Positions 35,134 to 43,719 are shown, numbered from the stretch's first letter. The stretch is DNA of 64,000 nt from CAIOYC01 sp965277345 (GCA_965277345.1 CBDICI010000004.1:1054001-1118000); one strand, 5' to 3'. The notes: generated by a model not told the origin, from the sequence alone. Made by a program: numbers and translations.

Positions 35134-35418
35134 ATGCTTGACCGCGATTTGGCGAAGCTCGCCGCAACGGGACCCGATGTGTCCTTAGCGGGGCTGGAGC
35201 AGGCGATCTGGTCAAAAGTCGATGTCTTAACCCGGCTTCGCCGCGTCGAGCGCCTCACCTCACGGCTCCAGTTCGTCGCCATCGGCGTAGCCTTGATCGC
35301 CAGCGTGGCGATCGGCATGAAGATCGCCGGGCCGCCTGGCGCTGAAAACGGCGTGACGCAAATCTCCTCGGCCGCCGCCGAACTGGCGCCGTCGACGTTA
35401 TTTGGACCGCACCCTTGA
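35134..35418 (+). CDS. CnrY-like membrane anti-sigma factor
   Basis: 94 residues. The cytosolic N-terminus is about 46 residues (LDRDLAKLAATGPDVSLAGLEQAIWSKVD) with two amphipathic helices, then one transmembrane helix (about 47-63, FVAIGVALIASVAIGMK) and a short periplasmic tail. This layout and length match the CnrY anti-sigma factor (about 95 residues), which clamps its sigma with the N-terminal helices. Sequence identity to CnrY is not obvious; the call rests on topology and on the next two genes. GAGGAGG lies upstream; the end overlaps the next start (TTGA). Confidence 0.7.
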   Translation: MLDRDLAKLAATGPDVSLAGLEQAIWSKVDVLTRLRRVERLTSRLQFVAIGVALIASVAIGMKIAGPPGAENGVTQISSAAAELAPSTLFGPHP

Positions 35419-35858
35419 CCCGGCTCGTTCGCGTCGCAGTTCTGATCGCCGTCCTGACGGCCCTGGTCGCAGGTCTAGGAGGGTGGATCGGCGTTAGGAT
35501 CGGCCTCCACCAAGCGCACGCCAAGGCGGGCCTGGACGGACTCGTCCATCACGAGCTGCACTTGACCCAGATGCAAGATCGCCAGATCGAAGCGCTGGAA
35601 GCGGGTTACGTTGTCCAGCGCCGCGCGCTTGAAGCGGAGATGCGCGCCGCCAATGGGGATTTGGCGGACGCCATCGCCACTGAGCACACCTATGGCCCGC
35701 GTGCTCAACAGGCGGTCGAACGGTTCCACCGCGCGATGGGCGCGCTTCAAGAGGATACGATTAAGCACGTCCTGGCCATGCGCGCGGTCATGACGCCTCA
35801 GCAGGCGAAGCAGTTCGACGTGTTGATCAACAAAGCCCTCAAGCCGCCTTCGGCGTGA
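35415..35858 (+). CDS. CnrX-like periplasmic metal sensor
   Basis: 147 residues, TTG start. One N-terminal transmembrane anchor (about 7-31), then an all-helical periplasmic CpxP/Spy/CnrX-type sensor. Metal-ligand pairs with CnrX spacing are visible: H45/H49 (HHELH, i and i+4) and H118/M122 (HVLAM, i and i+4), which correspond in position to the His/His and His/Met pairs reported for CnrX. Binding of Ni, Co or possibly Cu would relieve the anti-sigma. It is fused to its neighbours by 4-base overlaps on both sides. Confidence 0.82.
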   Translation: MTRLVRVAVLIAVLTALVAGLGGWIGVRIGLHQAHAKAGLDGLVHHELHLTQMQDRQIEALEAGYVVQRRALEAEMRAANGDLADAIATEHTYGPRAQQAVERFHRAMGALQEDTIKHVLAMRAVMTPQQAKQFDVLINKALKPPSA

Positions 35859-36427
35859 CGGAGAGCGATGAGAGCTTGGCGACGCGCGCCAAAGCTGGGG
35901 ATCGACCGGCGTTCGAGGTCCTTGTGCGGCGGCATAAGGCCGGCCTCTATGGTTTTTGCCGCCGCTACGTGGGCGACGCGGATGAAGCTTATGACTTGGT
36001 GCAGGACGCCTTCGCCTCGGCGTGGACCGGCCTCCCTCGCTACGACGAACGGCGGCCCTTCGGGGCGTGGCTGCGAACGATCGCGCTGAACAAATGCAGG
36101 GATTTCAGTCGGCGGCGCTCGGTTCGGCGCCTGTTTTTGGCGGCGTTCGCACGAGAGCAGGCCCCATCCTTCGCCCTTTCCGAGGGGGAGGCCGCCGAGA
36201 CGGCTGAGGCGCGTCTAAACGGCCTCAACCGCGAGGTCGCCCGGCTTCCGACAGCCTACAAGGAAGCGCTTCTTCTCACGGCGTTGGGGGGCCTCAGCCA
36301 ACAGGACGCCGCTACCGAACTCGGGGTCTCGCTCAAAGCCATCGAAATGCGCGTCTATCGGGCCAAGCGGCAACTGGCGCTGCGTCTCAATATGGAGCCC
36401 GACTCGATGACCCAGCGTGACGGGTAA
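35855..36427 (+). CDS. CnrH-like ECF RNA polymerase sigma factor
   Basis: 190 residues, GTG start overlapping the sensor's TGA. Sigma region 2 (about 15-90: FEVLVRRHKAGLYGFCRRYVGDADEAYDLVQDAFASAW, then RTIALNKCRDFSRRR) and region 4 (about 125-180: LPTAYKEALLLTALGGLSQQDAATELGVSLKAIEMRVYRAKRQL). Size and gene order match cnrH after cnrY and cnrX. It should drive the divergent copper operon and its own genes. Confidence 0.9.
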   Translation: MTESDESLATRAKAGDRPAFEVLVRRHKAGLYGFCRRYVGDADEAYDLVQDAFASAWTGLPRYDERRPFGAWLRTIALNKCRDFSRRRSVRRLFLAAFAREQAPSFALSEGEAAETAEARLNGLNREVARLPTAYKEALLLTALGGLSQQDAATELGVSLKAIEMRVYRAKRQLALRLNMEPDSMTQRDG

Positions 36428-36448
36428 GTCGTCTAGCAGAAAGCTCGT

Positions 36449-36824
36449 TCAAGGCTCGTGGCGATCACGGGAAACTTCGAGCGCGCACCGAATAGGCGGC
36501 CCCGGCTGCTGAGCGTGAGAACGGCAAGCCGCCAAAGCCCTTTGATTGGTGCGGACAAGATTGGCGGCGAACACCGTTTCATTCCATCCAACAGGGTCCA
36601 CGCTGGCCATCATGCGCGCTCCGGCGCGCCACCGATCCTTTCCCAACGTCGCCGCCGCCATCTTTTCCGGTATGGCCCCCGCCGCCGGCAGGGCGCGCGC
36701 AATGGGTCCAGATAAGCACACCCACACGATGACGCCGGCAAGGGTGCCCACGGCGGTCATGATCGCGGAGCGCCTCGAACGCCGCCGCCGGATCGTCGCC
36801 TAAAGCCTCATGATCCTCGTCCAT
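36449..36824 (-). pseudogene. DUF6118-type plasmid protein with large internal deletion
   Basis: The N-terminal start (MDEDHEALGDDPAAAFEALRD, from 36824) matches DUF6118 proteins found beside traA on alphaproteobacterial plasmids. It then loses frame near 36765. The C-terminal part continues in another frame: a transmembrane helix, then ALPAAGAIPEKMAAATLGKDRWRAGARMM and WNETVFAANLVRTNQ, ending at 36449. The central coiled-coil region expected between them is missing. It lies 9 bases downstream of traA. Confidence 0.68.
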
Positions 36825-36833
36825 AGGGCCTCG

Positions 36834-39785
36834 CTACCGTCCGAGCCCTATGGAACGTCCAAGGGTCAGCGATCGCACCAGGCTATCCCCGATGCTGAGG
36901 CCGGTGTCGCGGACCTTGCCAAGCCCCAGCTCCAGCTTCCGGCCGCGCAGAATGGATTCCACCTGGGCGTCGCGCCCAAGCCCCTGCGCCATGGTCTTCA
37001 TGCGCCCCTCGATGACCTTGCGGGCGTCGGCGGTCTGGTAGCCGACGCCAAGTTCGGCCCTCCTCGCCTGTAGCCCGCGCCAGTCCTCCACGAACCGCTC
37101 GGCGCGGGCGGCGGGGTCCAGGCGCACAGTTCGTTCCGTCGCCATGGCGCGCTGAACGGCCTTCATGCCCTCGGGCGTGGCGCCCTGAGCCGCAAGACCA
37201 GGATTGCGCGACAGGGCGGAGCGCAGGTCCGCCGTCGCCTCGCGGGACACGCCCTCCAGCGCCTCGCGAGCCTCCTGCATCTCGACCCTCTGGTGGGGCA
37301 GGATCGGCAAGCCCTGCTCGCCCATCCGCTCCGCGTCCGCCCATGCCGCCGTGTAGCGGGTAATCCCACGCTGCAGGGCCGCGTCAGGCCCTGGCGCCGC
37401 CCGCTCGGCCGCCTCGGTAATCCCTGCGGCGGGACCGCCGCCGCGACCGAGTTTCAAGCCATCGAACATGCTCCGTTTGGGCGCTCGGCCGACCTCGGGG
37501 GCGGGGGAGCGAGGGGCGAGGATCTCCGAACGAACGAGGCCCCGACGCTCGGCGAAGGCCTCGGCCACGCGTGGCTCGCCATAATCGAGCGTCGTATCCT
37601 TCGCCCGCTCGCGGCCAAGGGTGCGGGTGAGCTGGTCGCGGTCCTTGAAGTCGCCCTTGCCATAGTGGACGGCCAGCGTCTCGCGGTGCCGGCTCATCCC
37701 CACATAGGCGGCGTGCCGGTCCAGGCCGTCGCTGGCCAAGAGGTGGCTGTGATCCACGGTCACGCCCTGGCTCTTATGGATGGTGGACGCATAGCCATGG
37801 TCGATCTGGGCATAGTCCTTCAGGTCGAACCGGACCTCGCGCCGCTCGCCGACGAGTCGGTCCGCACCATCAAGGCGCACCGTCAGGGCCGCCCCGTCGA
37901 TCCGCTCCAAGGTCCCCAGCGTGCCGTTTTTCACGCCCATGGACCGCTCATTTCGCAGGAACATCACCCGGTCCCCCGGCGCGAACGTGCGCTCGCCGCG
38001 CTCGGTCTGCACCACCTGGTCCTCGCCCAATGCGCCGGCGTCGCGCATCCGGCCGCGCGCGAGCTGGTTCAGCTCCGCCACGTCGGCGCGGGTGTGGGCG
38101 AGCATCACCTGGCTGGCCTCCGGCCGGGCCTGGCGCACCGCATCCCAGCCTTCCACGAGGGCGCCGCGAGCGGCCTCCCGGGTCTCGTGCCCCATGACCA
38201 TGCCGGCGGCCTCGTAGCGGTCCAGGGCGGCGCCCGTGCGACCCGTGGCCAGCTCCCGCGTCGCCGCACGCTGCCAGTCCTCGCGCTGGCGCCGAATCTC
38301 GGTGATCTCGGCGGCGCCATGGCGCTCGGTGAGCGCCCGGAAGGCCGCGCCCGCCTCGATCGCCTGGAGCTGCTCGGCGTCGCCGACCAGCACCACCTTG
38401 GCGCCGGCGGTCTCGGCCGCCGATAACACCCGCTCCATCTGACGCGAGCCGATCATGCCGGCCTCGTCGATCACCAGCACGTCACGCGCGGTGAGCACGT
38501 CCCTGCCCTGCGCCCAGCCGTGCTCGAGACTGGCGATCGTCCGAGAGCCGATGCCCGAACCCGCCTCGAGGCTTTCCGCCGCGATCCCCGACATGGCCGC
38601 ACCGCGGACCTGGTAGCCGGACGCCTCCCACGCCTCGCGGGCGACGCCCAGCATCGCGCTCTTGCCGGTGCCGGCGTAGCCGACCACGAGGGCGAAATCC
38701 TCGCGCCCGGTGATGTGGTCCAGGGCGTCGCGCTGCGAGCCCGCCAGCGCCAGGCCGCGCCCTTCGCTGGCGGCCAAGGCCAGCTCCCGCGATGCCGGCG
38801 AGACGCGGTGTTGTCCCCTCCCCGCGATCTGCTCGGCCGACCGCTCCAGCCGCTGCTCGGTCGCCAGCATTTCACGAGTGCTGAACCGCTCGCGGCCGGC
38901 GCCGTCCTTGCCGAGCGCGACCAGCTCGGGCGAGGTTTTGACCGCGCTCATGGCCTGGGCGAACTGGTCCGCATCGCCCGTGTGACGGTGAACGAAGCGG
39001 GCCAGGTCGTGGTCGGTGAAGGTGCTTTGCTGACGGGTGATGGCGTCCAGCGCCACTTCCGGCGCGGCGATGATCTTCTCGCCGTTGCGCCGGGCGATGT
39101 CCCGGTGATCCAACGCCCGTTCGGCGTCCTCACCCCGCCCTTCCCGGCGCATCCCAGCCGGGCCGATCTTGTGCTGCGGCTCCAGGTCGATCCCCTGCGC
39201 CTCCAGCGTCCGGTGATCCACCTGGGCGTCGATCCCCAGCTCCGCCAGCCGCTCGTTCACATGGCCCGCCCAACGCTCCCGCCAGTCGCTCAGAAGCTTG
39301 GTGCTGTTCCACTCCCGGACCTTCTTGCCGAAGCCTTCGGGACCCGCCTCGCGCATCGACAGCATGACGTGGGCGTGCGGCTTAGCCAGGCCGTCCGGTC
39401 CCACGTCCCTATGCACATTGAGGTCCGCGACCATCCCCCGATCGACGAACTCGGATTGCACAAAACCCCGCGCCAGCTCGACGCCCTGCGCCTGGCTCAT
39501 CTCTCGGGGAATGGCGAACTCGATCTCGCGGGCGAGCTGCGCATCCTTGCGCTTCTCGCCAAGCTCGACCACGTTCCAAAGGGTCTCGCGGTCCTGCCAG
39601 CGCTCGGGCGAGCCCTCCGGCGCCATGATCTCCGAATGCACGACCCCGCTCTTGTTGGAAAAGTCGTGGCCGCGCCCAAGCCGCTCGTCCTCCAGCCGCG
39701 ACGCTGAACGATAGGCCGCCGCCGCGACGGCGCTGGACCCGTTGGCGCGACTGATCACCTTGGCGCTGAAGTGGTAGATGGCCAT
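36834..39785 (-). CDS. traA: Ti-type conjugative relaxase/helicase TraA
   Basis: 983 residues. The N-terminal MobQ-type relaxase (about 1-220) starts MAIYHFSAKVISRANGSS and has the HUH metal motif in AKPHAHVMLSMR. A TraI/RecD2-like helicase follows (about 340-740): Walker A GYAGTGKS (about 368), Walker B LVIDEAGMIGS, VVLVGDAEQLQ, and the late HGYASTIHKSQG. The C-terminal part is helical. It nicks oriT and unwinds the transferred strand. The frame is intact, though its partners traG and rep are broken. traD/traG diverge from it across a short gap that should hold oriT. Confidence 0.93.
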   Translation of the reverse strand: MAIYHFSAKVISRANGSSAVAAAAYRSASRLEDERLGRGHDFSNKSGVVHSEIMAPEGSPERWQDRETLWNVVELGEKRKDAQLAREIEFAIPREMSQAQGVELARGFVQSEFVDRGMVADLNVHRDVGPDGLAKPHAHVMLSMREAGPEGFGKKVREWNSTKLLSDWRERWAGHVNERLAELGIDAQVDHRTLEAQGIDLEPQHKIGPAGMRREGRGEDAERALDHRDIARRNGEKIIAAPEVALDAITRQQSTFTDHDLARFVHRHTGDADQFAQAMSAVKTSPELVALGKDGAGRERFSTREMLATEQRLERSAEQIAGRGQHRVSPASRELALAASEGRGLALAGSQRDALDHITGREDFALVVGYAGTGKSAMLGVAREAWEASGYQVRGAAMSGIAAESLEAGSGIGSRTIASLEHGWAQGRDVLTARDVLVIDEAGMIGSRQMERVLSAAETAGAKVVLVGDAEQLQAIEAGAAFRALTERHGAAEITEIRRQREDWQRAATRELATGRTGAALDRYEAAGMVMGHETREAARGALVEGWDAVRQARPEASQVMLAHTRADVAELNQLARGRMRDAGALGEDQVVQTERGERTFAPGDRVMFLRNERSMGVKNGTLGTLERIDGAALTVRLDGADRLVGERREVRFDLKDYAQIDHGYASTIHKSQGVTVDHSHLLASDGLDRHAAYVGMSRHRETLAVHYGKGDFKDRDQLTRTLGRERAKDTTLDYGEPRVAEAFAERRGLVRSEILAPRSPAPEVGRAPKRSMFDGLKLGRGGGPAAGITEAAERAAPGPDAALQRGITRYTAAWADAERMGEQGLPILPHQRVEMQEAREALEGVSREATADLRSALSRNPGLAAQGATPEGMKAVQRAMATERTVRLDPAARAERFVEDWRGLQARRAELGVGYQTADARKVIEGRMKTMAQGLGRDAQVESILRGRKLELGLGKVRDTGLSIGDSLVRSLTLGRSIGLGR

Positions 39786-39942
39786 GACGGCTAACTCGAT
39801 CTTGAGACGTTGGCCGGAGCGTTGATCGCCGCCGTGGTCGGGGCGAAGTCACCTGATCAAAAGGAGGCGTGGCGCTCCGAAGGCGCGGCCTTCTTTCAAC
39901 GCCGGGGACGGCGCAGGGAGGGACGCAAGGGCCGCCCAGGCG
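39786..39942. other. traA-traD divergent gap; candidate oriT region
   Basis: In Ti-type systems oriT lies between traA and traC/D/G. Here 157 bases include a small inverted repeat AAGGC-GCG-GCCTT near 39880-39892 and GCAAGGGCCGCCC near 39926. The nick site cannot be identified by eye. Confidence 0.35.
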
Positions 39943-40266
39943 TTGAAGCTCCGAAGTCAGGCGACGGGGGCGGCGCTGGATCGAACGGCGACGGCGATCC
40001 GGCGCGCTGAATCCACCCGCGCCCGCACCGATACGAGAGCTTGGGTCATGCAACGCCGCGAACGCACCCGACACTTGATCGAGCTGGGCGGCCTGGTCCA
40101 AAAGGCCGGCCTGGTGGACCTCACAGACGATGACCGCGCCACCATCCTGGGCGGTCTGATGGACCTCGCGGACAGGCTCCAGGGCGACGGTGGCGCGGCG
40201 CTGGGCGAGTTGTTCCGGCGGCGGGGTCTGCGCGCGTTTGAAGCCGAAGCGACGGCCGCCGAATGA
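39943..40266 (+). CDS. traD: Conjugal transfer protein TraD
   Basis: 107 residues, small helical protein: the core RRERTRHLIELGGLVQKAGLVDLTDDDRATILGGLMDLAD is characteristic of TraD in Ti/rhizobial traCDG operons. It likely helps build the relaxosome. Its TGA overlaps the traG ATG (ATGA). The N-terminal about 25 residues are less certain; no traC was found. Confidence 0.82.
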   Translation: MKLRSQATGAALDRTATAIRRAESTRARTDTRAWVMQRRERTRHLIELGGLVQKAGLVDLTDDDRATILGGLMDLADRLQGDGGAALGELFRRRGLRAFEAEATAAE

Positions 40267-41705
40267 CGCGTCTTCTGCGCCTCGTCCCCCTCCTCGCCTA
40301 CCTCTTCGGCGGCTACCTGATCGGCTTCATGATCGGCCGCCTGGCGCTGATTCCGGTGTTCGCCGGGCGCACGTCGATAAGACTTATCTGTCCGTCATCA
40401 CCATCGCCGCCGGGGTCGTGGGCGCCATCAGCGGCCTGGGATGGTTCAATGCAAAATTCGCCTTCCCCACACCCCGAGGCGGCGTCCACGGCTCGGCGCA
40501 TTTCGCCAGCGCGGACCAGATCAAAAGCGCCCTCGGCGGCCCGGCCGGACTGATCGTCGGCCGCGAAAACCGCAAGGGTGGCCAACTTCTCCGCTACGCC
40601 GGCCAGGCCCATCTTCTGACCATCGCGCCGACACGTTCGGGCAAAGGGGTCGGCGCCATCATCCCCAATCTTTTGACCGCTGATCGCTCGGTCCTCTGCG
40701 TCGATCCCAAGGGCGAGAACGCCCGCATTACCGCCGCCGGCCGCGCGCGGTTCGGCCCGGTTTATGTGCTCGATCCTTTCGAGGTTTCCGGCCAACCCTC
40801 GGCGGCCTTCAACCCTCTGGACGGCCTCAATCCCAACAGTCCCGACCTGGCGGAAGACACAGCCCTCCTGGCCGATGCCCTGGTCCATGATCCACCCGAT
40901 CAAGGCGGCGAAGCGCACTGGAACGAGGAGGCCAAGGCGCTGATCGGCGGGGTCATCCTGCATGTGGTCTGTAGTGAGCCCATGGAGCGCCGCACCCTGG
41001 CCGTCGTGCGGAATCGACTGACCTCCAGTCCCCGCGAGTTCGTCGCTATGCTGGAGGCCATGCAGGCCTCGGCGAGCGCCGGCGGCCTGGTCCGCCGCGC
41101 CGCCAATCGCCACCTCGGCAAGAGCGAGCGCGAGGCGGCCGGCGTGCTGTCCTCCGCCCAACGGCACACCCATTTCCTCGACAGTGTCCGGATCAACTGG
41201 ACCATGGCGCGGTCGGATTTCCGGTTCGCCGATCTGAAGGAAGGCAAGGCCACCGTGTTCCTGGTCCTGCCGCCTGAGCGGCTGGACGCCTATTCCCGTT
41301 GGCTGCGCCTGATGGTCGCCCAGGCGATCCACGACCTGGCCCGCACCCCTGCCCGGCCGGCGGCGCCGGTCCTCTTCCTGCTCGATGAGTTCGCGGCTCT
41401 CGGCCGCCTCGAACCCGTCGAACGGGCCTTCGGCCTGATGGCCGGTTATGGCCTCCAGCTCTGGCCGATCCTCCAGGACATGCACCAGCTTTGGAGCACC
41501 TACGGCAAGCGCGCCGGGACCTTCCTGTCGAACGCCGGCCTGGTGCAAATCTTCATCGTCGCCGATGTGGAAACCGCGAGCTGGGTGTCCAAGTCGATCG
41601 GCGCCACCACCATGACCTATCGGACGGCCGGAACCTCGACTTCGCGCGGCGCCATGCAGATGTTCGAAACCAAAAGCACCTCGACCTCGACCCACCTTTC
41701 GCGCC
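40263..41705 (+). pseudogene. traG: TraG/VirD4 coupling protein, frameshifted and 3'-truncated
   Basis: From ATG 40263 the first frame encodes the N-terminal membrane helix (LLAYLFGGYLIGFMIGRLAL), then loses the reading frame near 40366-40380. The remainder, DKTYLSVITIAAGVVGAISGLGWFN onward, is in another frame. It holds Walker A APTRSGKGVGA (about 40630) and Walker B LFLLDEFAALGRL (about 41385). Homology stops at about 41705 after STSTHLSRRE, where antisense replication-gene sequence begins, removing the C-terminus. The coupling ATPase needed for conjugation is therefore broken twice. Confidence 0.85.
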
Positions 41706-41910
41706 GCGAGCTGCACCTGGGGGCCGGCGCCGAGGTTGCCGGTCGGGATGTAGCGGCGCACCCAATCGACGAACCCGTGCCGGCGCAGCGCCTTCAGCGC
41801 CCGCACCACGGCGTCCTTGGACCGCTTGGTGCGGGCCATGAGCGTCGTCAGCGCGGGCTCCAGCCGGCCGGTTCTGTAATCGACCAGGCGTAGCAGCTCG
41901 GGATGAGGCC
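41706..41910 (-). pseudogene. Plasmid replication initiator, C-terminal fragment
   Basis: On the minus strand: ELLRLVDYRTGRLEPALTTLMARTKRSKDAVVRALKALRRHGFVDWVRRYIPTGN, a winged-helix segment that continues the protein whose N-terminus lies at 22401-22637. It has no start of its own and no stop: at about 41705 it runs antisense into traG. The 5' edge is the island's right border. Both ends are broken, by integration on one side and a deletion on the other. Confidence 0.7.
41895..41904 (+). repeat. Right junction 10-mer AGCTCGGGAT
   Basis: Identical to and same orientation as 22391-22400. Confidence 0.7.
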
Positions 41911-41931
41911 ATAAGGGACGGCGCTCGAAAG

Positions 41932-41968
41932 AAATCCTCATCCTGAGCTTGTCGAAGGACGAGGATTT
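41932..41968. repeat. Right border interspersed repeat (palindromic)
   Basis: AAATCCTCATCC and GGACGAGGATTT arms (11 of 12 pairing) around TGAGCTTGTCGAA. It contains the inverted partner of the left border repeat (41935-41964 versus 22376-22405) and sits 15 bases before the next gene. Confidence 0.78.
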
Positions 41969-41982
41969 GGCTCCATAGGGTC

Positions 41983-43605
41983 ATGCGCCTCCTCGCCCCG
42001 CTCGCCCTCGCCCTGCTCCTCGCCGGAACCGCCGCCGCTGCGCCCAAGTCGCGCCTCGGCGAGATCAAGGATGCGGACACCAAAGCCTGGTGGGCGCTGA
42101 CCGAACAGCTGTCGGGCGACGATATGGAGGGGCGCGACACCGGCTCGCCGGGCTATCGCCGCGCGGCGGATATCGTCGCCAGGCGGTTCGCCGCGGCGGG
42201 GTTGAAACCGGCCGGCGACAACGGGACCTATTTCCAGAGCGTGGCGATGCACCAGGTGGAGGTGGAGGCGCGCGGCGCCTTCTTCGCCATCCTGCGCGAC
42301 AAGCCCGCGCCGGACGCGCCGAAAAAGGGCCTGTTCGGCGTTCCCTTGCCGTCCCTGCCCGGCCTCGGTGAACCGGCGCGGACCCTGCCGCTGCGGTTCC
42401 TGCACGACATCACCGTGCGGCCGAGCGAGACCCTGCCCGCCGATATCAAGGCGCCGCTGGTGTTCCGCGGCTATTGCGAGCGCGCGGCCATGACCGACAT
42501 CAAGGGTAAGGTCGTGGTCTGTTTCGATACGCGCCGCACCGGCATGGCCACCGGGGCCGAGCGCGTGCAGGCCGCGGCCGAGGGCGGCGCTCTGGGCGTG
42601 ATCCAGGTGGACGATCCCCTGTTCACCCTGGAGCCGCCCCGCTGGCCCGACGCCTATGCCCGCACCGTGACGCTCGACGGACAGCCCGCCAGCGGCCCCA
42701 AGGGTTTCGCCATCATGCGCATGAGCGATCAGGCCTTCACCCGGATGCTGGCGGGGACGGGGCGCAACGCCCGCCAGATCCTGGAGGACGGCGGCCGTCA
42801 GAAAGGGCTGGAGACCTTCGACATTCCCGCCCGGCTGAACGCGCATATCGCGGTGACCACGCAGGATCTGGTCTCCCCCAACGTCATCGGTCTGGCGCCC
42901 GGTTCGGACCCGGCGCTGAAGGCGCAGGTGGTCGTGCTGTCGGCCCACCTCGACGGTTATGGCCGCGGCGAGGCGGTGCGGGGCGATGACCTCTATAACG
43001 GCGCCCTGGACGATGCGGCCTATGTGGCGCTGCTGGTGCAGGAGGCGGACCGGCTGAAGGCGTCCGGAAAGGCGCCGCGCCGCTCGATCCTGTTCTGCGC
43101 CTTCACCGGCGAGGAGAAGGGGCTGCTCGGCGCCACCTGGTTCACCCGTCATCCCACCGTCCCCGCCGCCGATCTCGCCGCCGACATCAACCTCGATCAG
43201 CTTCGCCCGCTGTTTCCGCTGAAGATCCTGACCATGCACGCGCTGGACGACACGAGCCTCGGCGCCGACGCCAAAGCGGTGGCGGCGCCCATGGGTATCG
43301 AGATCAGGCCGGACCGGGAGCCCGAGCGCAACCTGGTGCGCCGCGCCGACCACTGGCCCTTCCTGCGCATCGGCGTCCCGGCGACGGGCTTCGTGTTTGG
43401 CTACGACCCCGGTACGGAGGCGGAGAAGCGCTATCGCCAGTGGTACAACGACCGCTATCACCGCCCGCAGGACGACATCGGCCAGCCGATGGACTTCGTC
43501 GCCGCCAGGACCTTCGACGCGTTCTTCTACGCCCTGGTGGACCGGGTGGCGAACGCCGACGCCCGGCCCTCATGGACGGTGGGCAGCACTCTGCGGCCGA
43601 AATAG
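41983..43605 (+). CDS. Secreted M28 metallopeptidase with PA domain
   Basis: 540 residues with a signal peptide (LALALLLAGTAAAA). A PA insertion domain lies at about 150-250. The M28 domain has zinc-site motifs LSAHLDGYGRG (about 315), YNGALDDAAY (about 335), the catalytic GEEKG (about 380), DINLDQ (about 403) and the late His in YHRPQDD (about 494). An aminopeptidase of the periplasm or outside. The island's right border lies directly upstream, so its promoter is host sequence within about 80 bases or lost. Confidence 0.9.
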   Translation: MRLLAPLALALLLAGTAAAAPKSRLGEIKDADTKAWWALTEQLSGDDMEGRDTGSPGYRRAADIVARRFAAAGLKPAGDNGTYFQSVAMHQVEVEARGAFFAILRDKPAPDAPKKGLFGVPLPSLPGLGEPARTLPLRFLHDITVRPSETLPADIKAPLVFRGYCERAAMTDIKGKVVVCFDTRRTGMATGAERVQAAAEGGALGVIQVDDPLFTLEPPRWPDAYARTVTLDGQPASGPKGFAIMRMSDQAFTRMLAGTGRNARQILEDGGRQKGLETFDIPARLNAHIAVTTQDLVSPNVIGLAPGSDPALKAQVVVLSAHLDGYGRGEAVRGDDLYNGALDDAAYVALLVQEADRLKASGKAPRRSILFCAFTGEEKGLLGATWFTRHPTVPAADLAADINLDQLRPLFPLKILTMHALDDTSLGADAKAVAAPMGIEIRPDREPERNLVRRADHWPFLRIGVPATGFVFGYDPGTEAEKRYRQWYNDRYHRPQDDIGQPMDFVAARTFDAFFYALVDRVANADARPSWTVGSTLRPK

Positions 43606-43634
43606 ACTCCTCCCCCGCTGTGCGGGGGGAGGAG
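43606..43634. repeat. CTCCCCC-type palindrome after the M28 gene
   Basis: ACTCCTCCCCCGC-TGT-GCGGGGGGAGGAGTT, immediately after the stop codon. Probably serves as a terminator. Confidence 0.75.
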
Positions 43635-43719
43635 TTGGAGGCTCTGGCCTTTTCAACGGGCGGCCACTAGGTTGCGCCAACTCCATACCCAGCCTTCCAA
43701 AGAGCTTCAGGGAACCGCC

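Larger units (their letters stand above)
22391..41904. mobile_element. Integrated plasmid-like island (about 19.5 kb)
   Basis: Bounded by the direct 10-mer AGCTCGGGAT (22391-22400 and 41895-41904). It holds partition, resolvase, relaxase, traD/traG and toxin-antitoxin genes plus cobalt/copper cargo, and a replication gene divided between its two ends. If the ends are joined, the N-terminal fragment (22637 down to about 22401) runs directly into the C-terminal fragment (about 41910 down to 41706). The outside flanks joined across the 10-mer give CCTTCGACAAGCTCGGGAT followed by GAGG, a typical host interspersed repeat. The interior is decaying: several genes carry frameshifts, a stop codon or deletions. 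Confidence 0.82.

Noticed and set aside
39810..40010. Possible traC upstream of traD
   Set aside because: Charged, Gly/Arg-rich product without the TraC core; it overlaps the presumed oriT region and the traD start.
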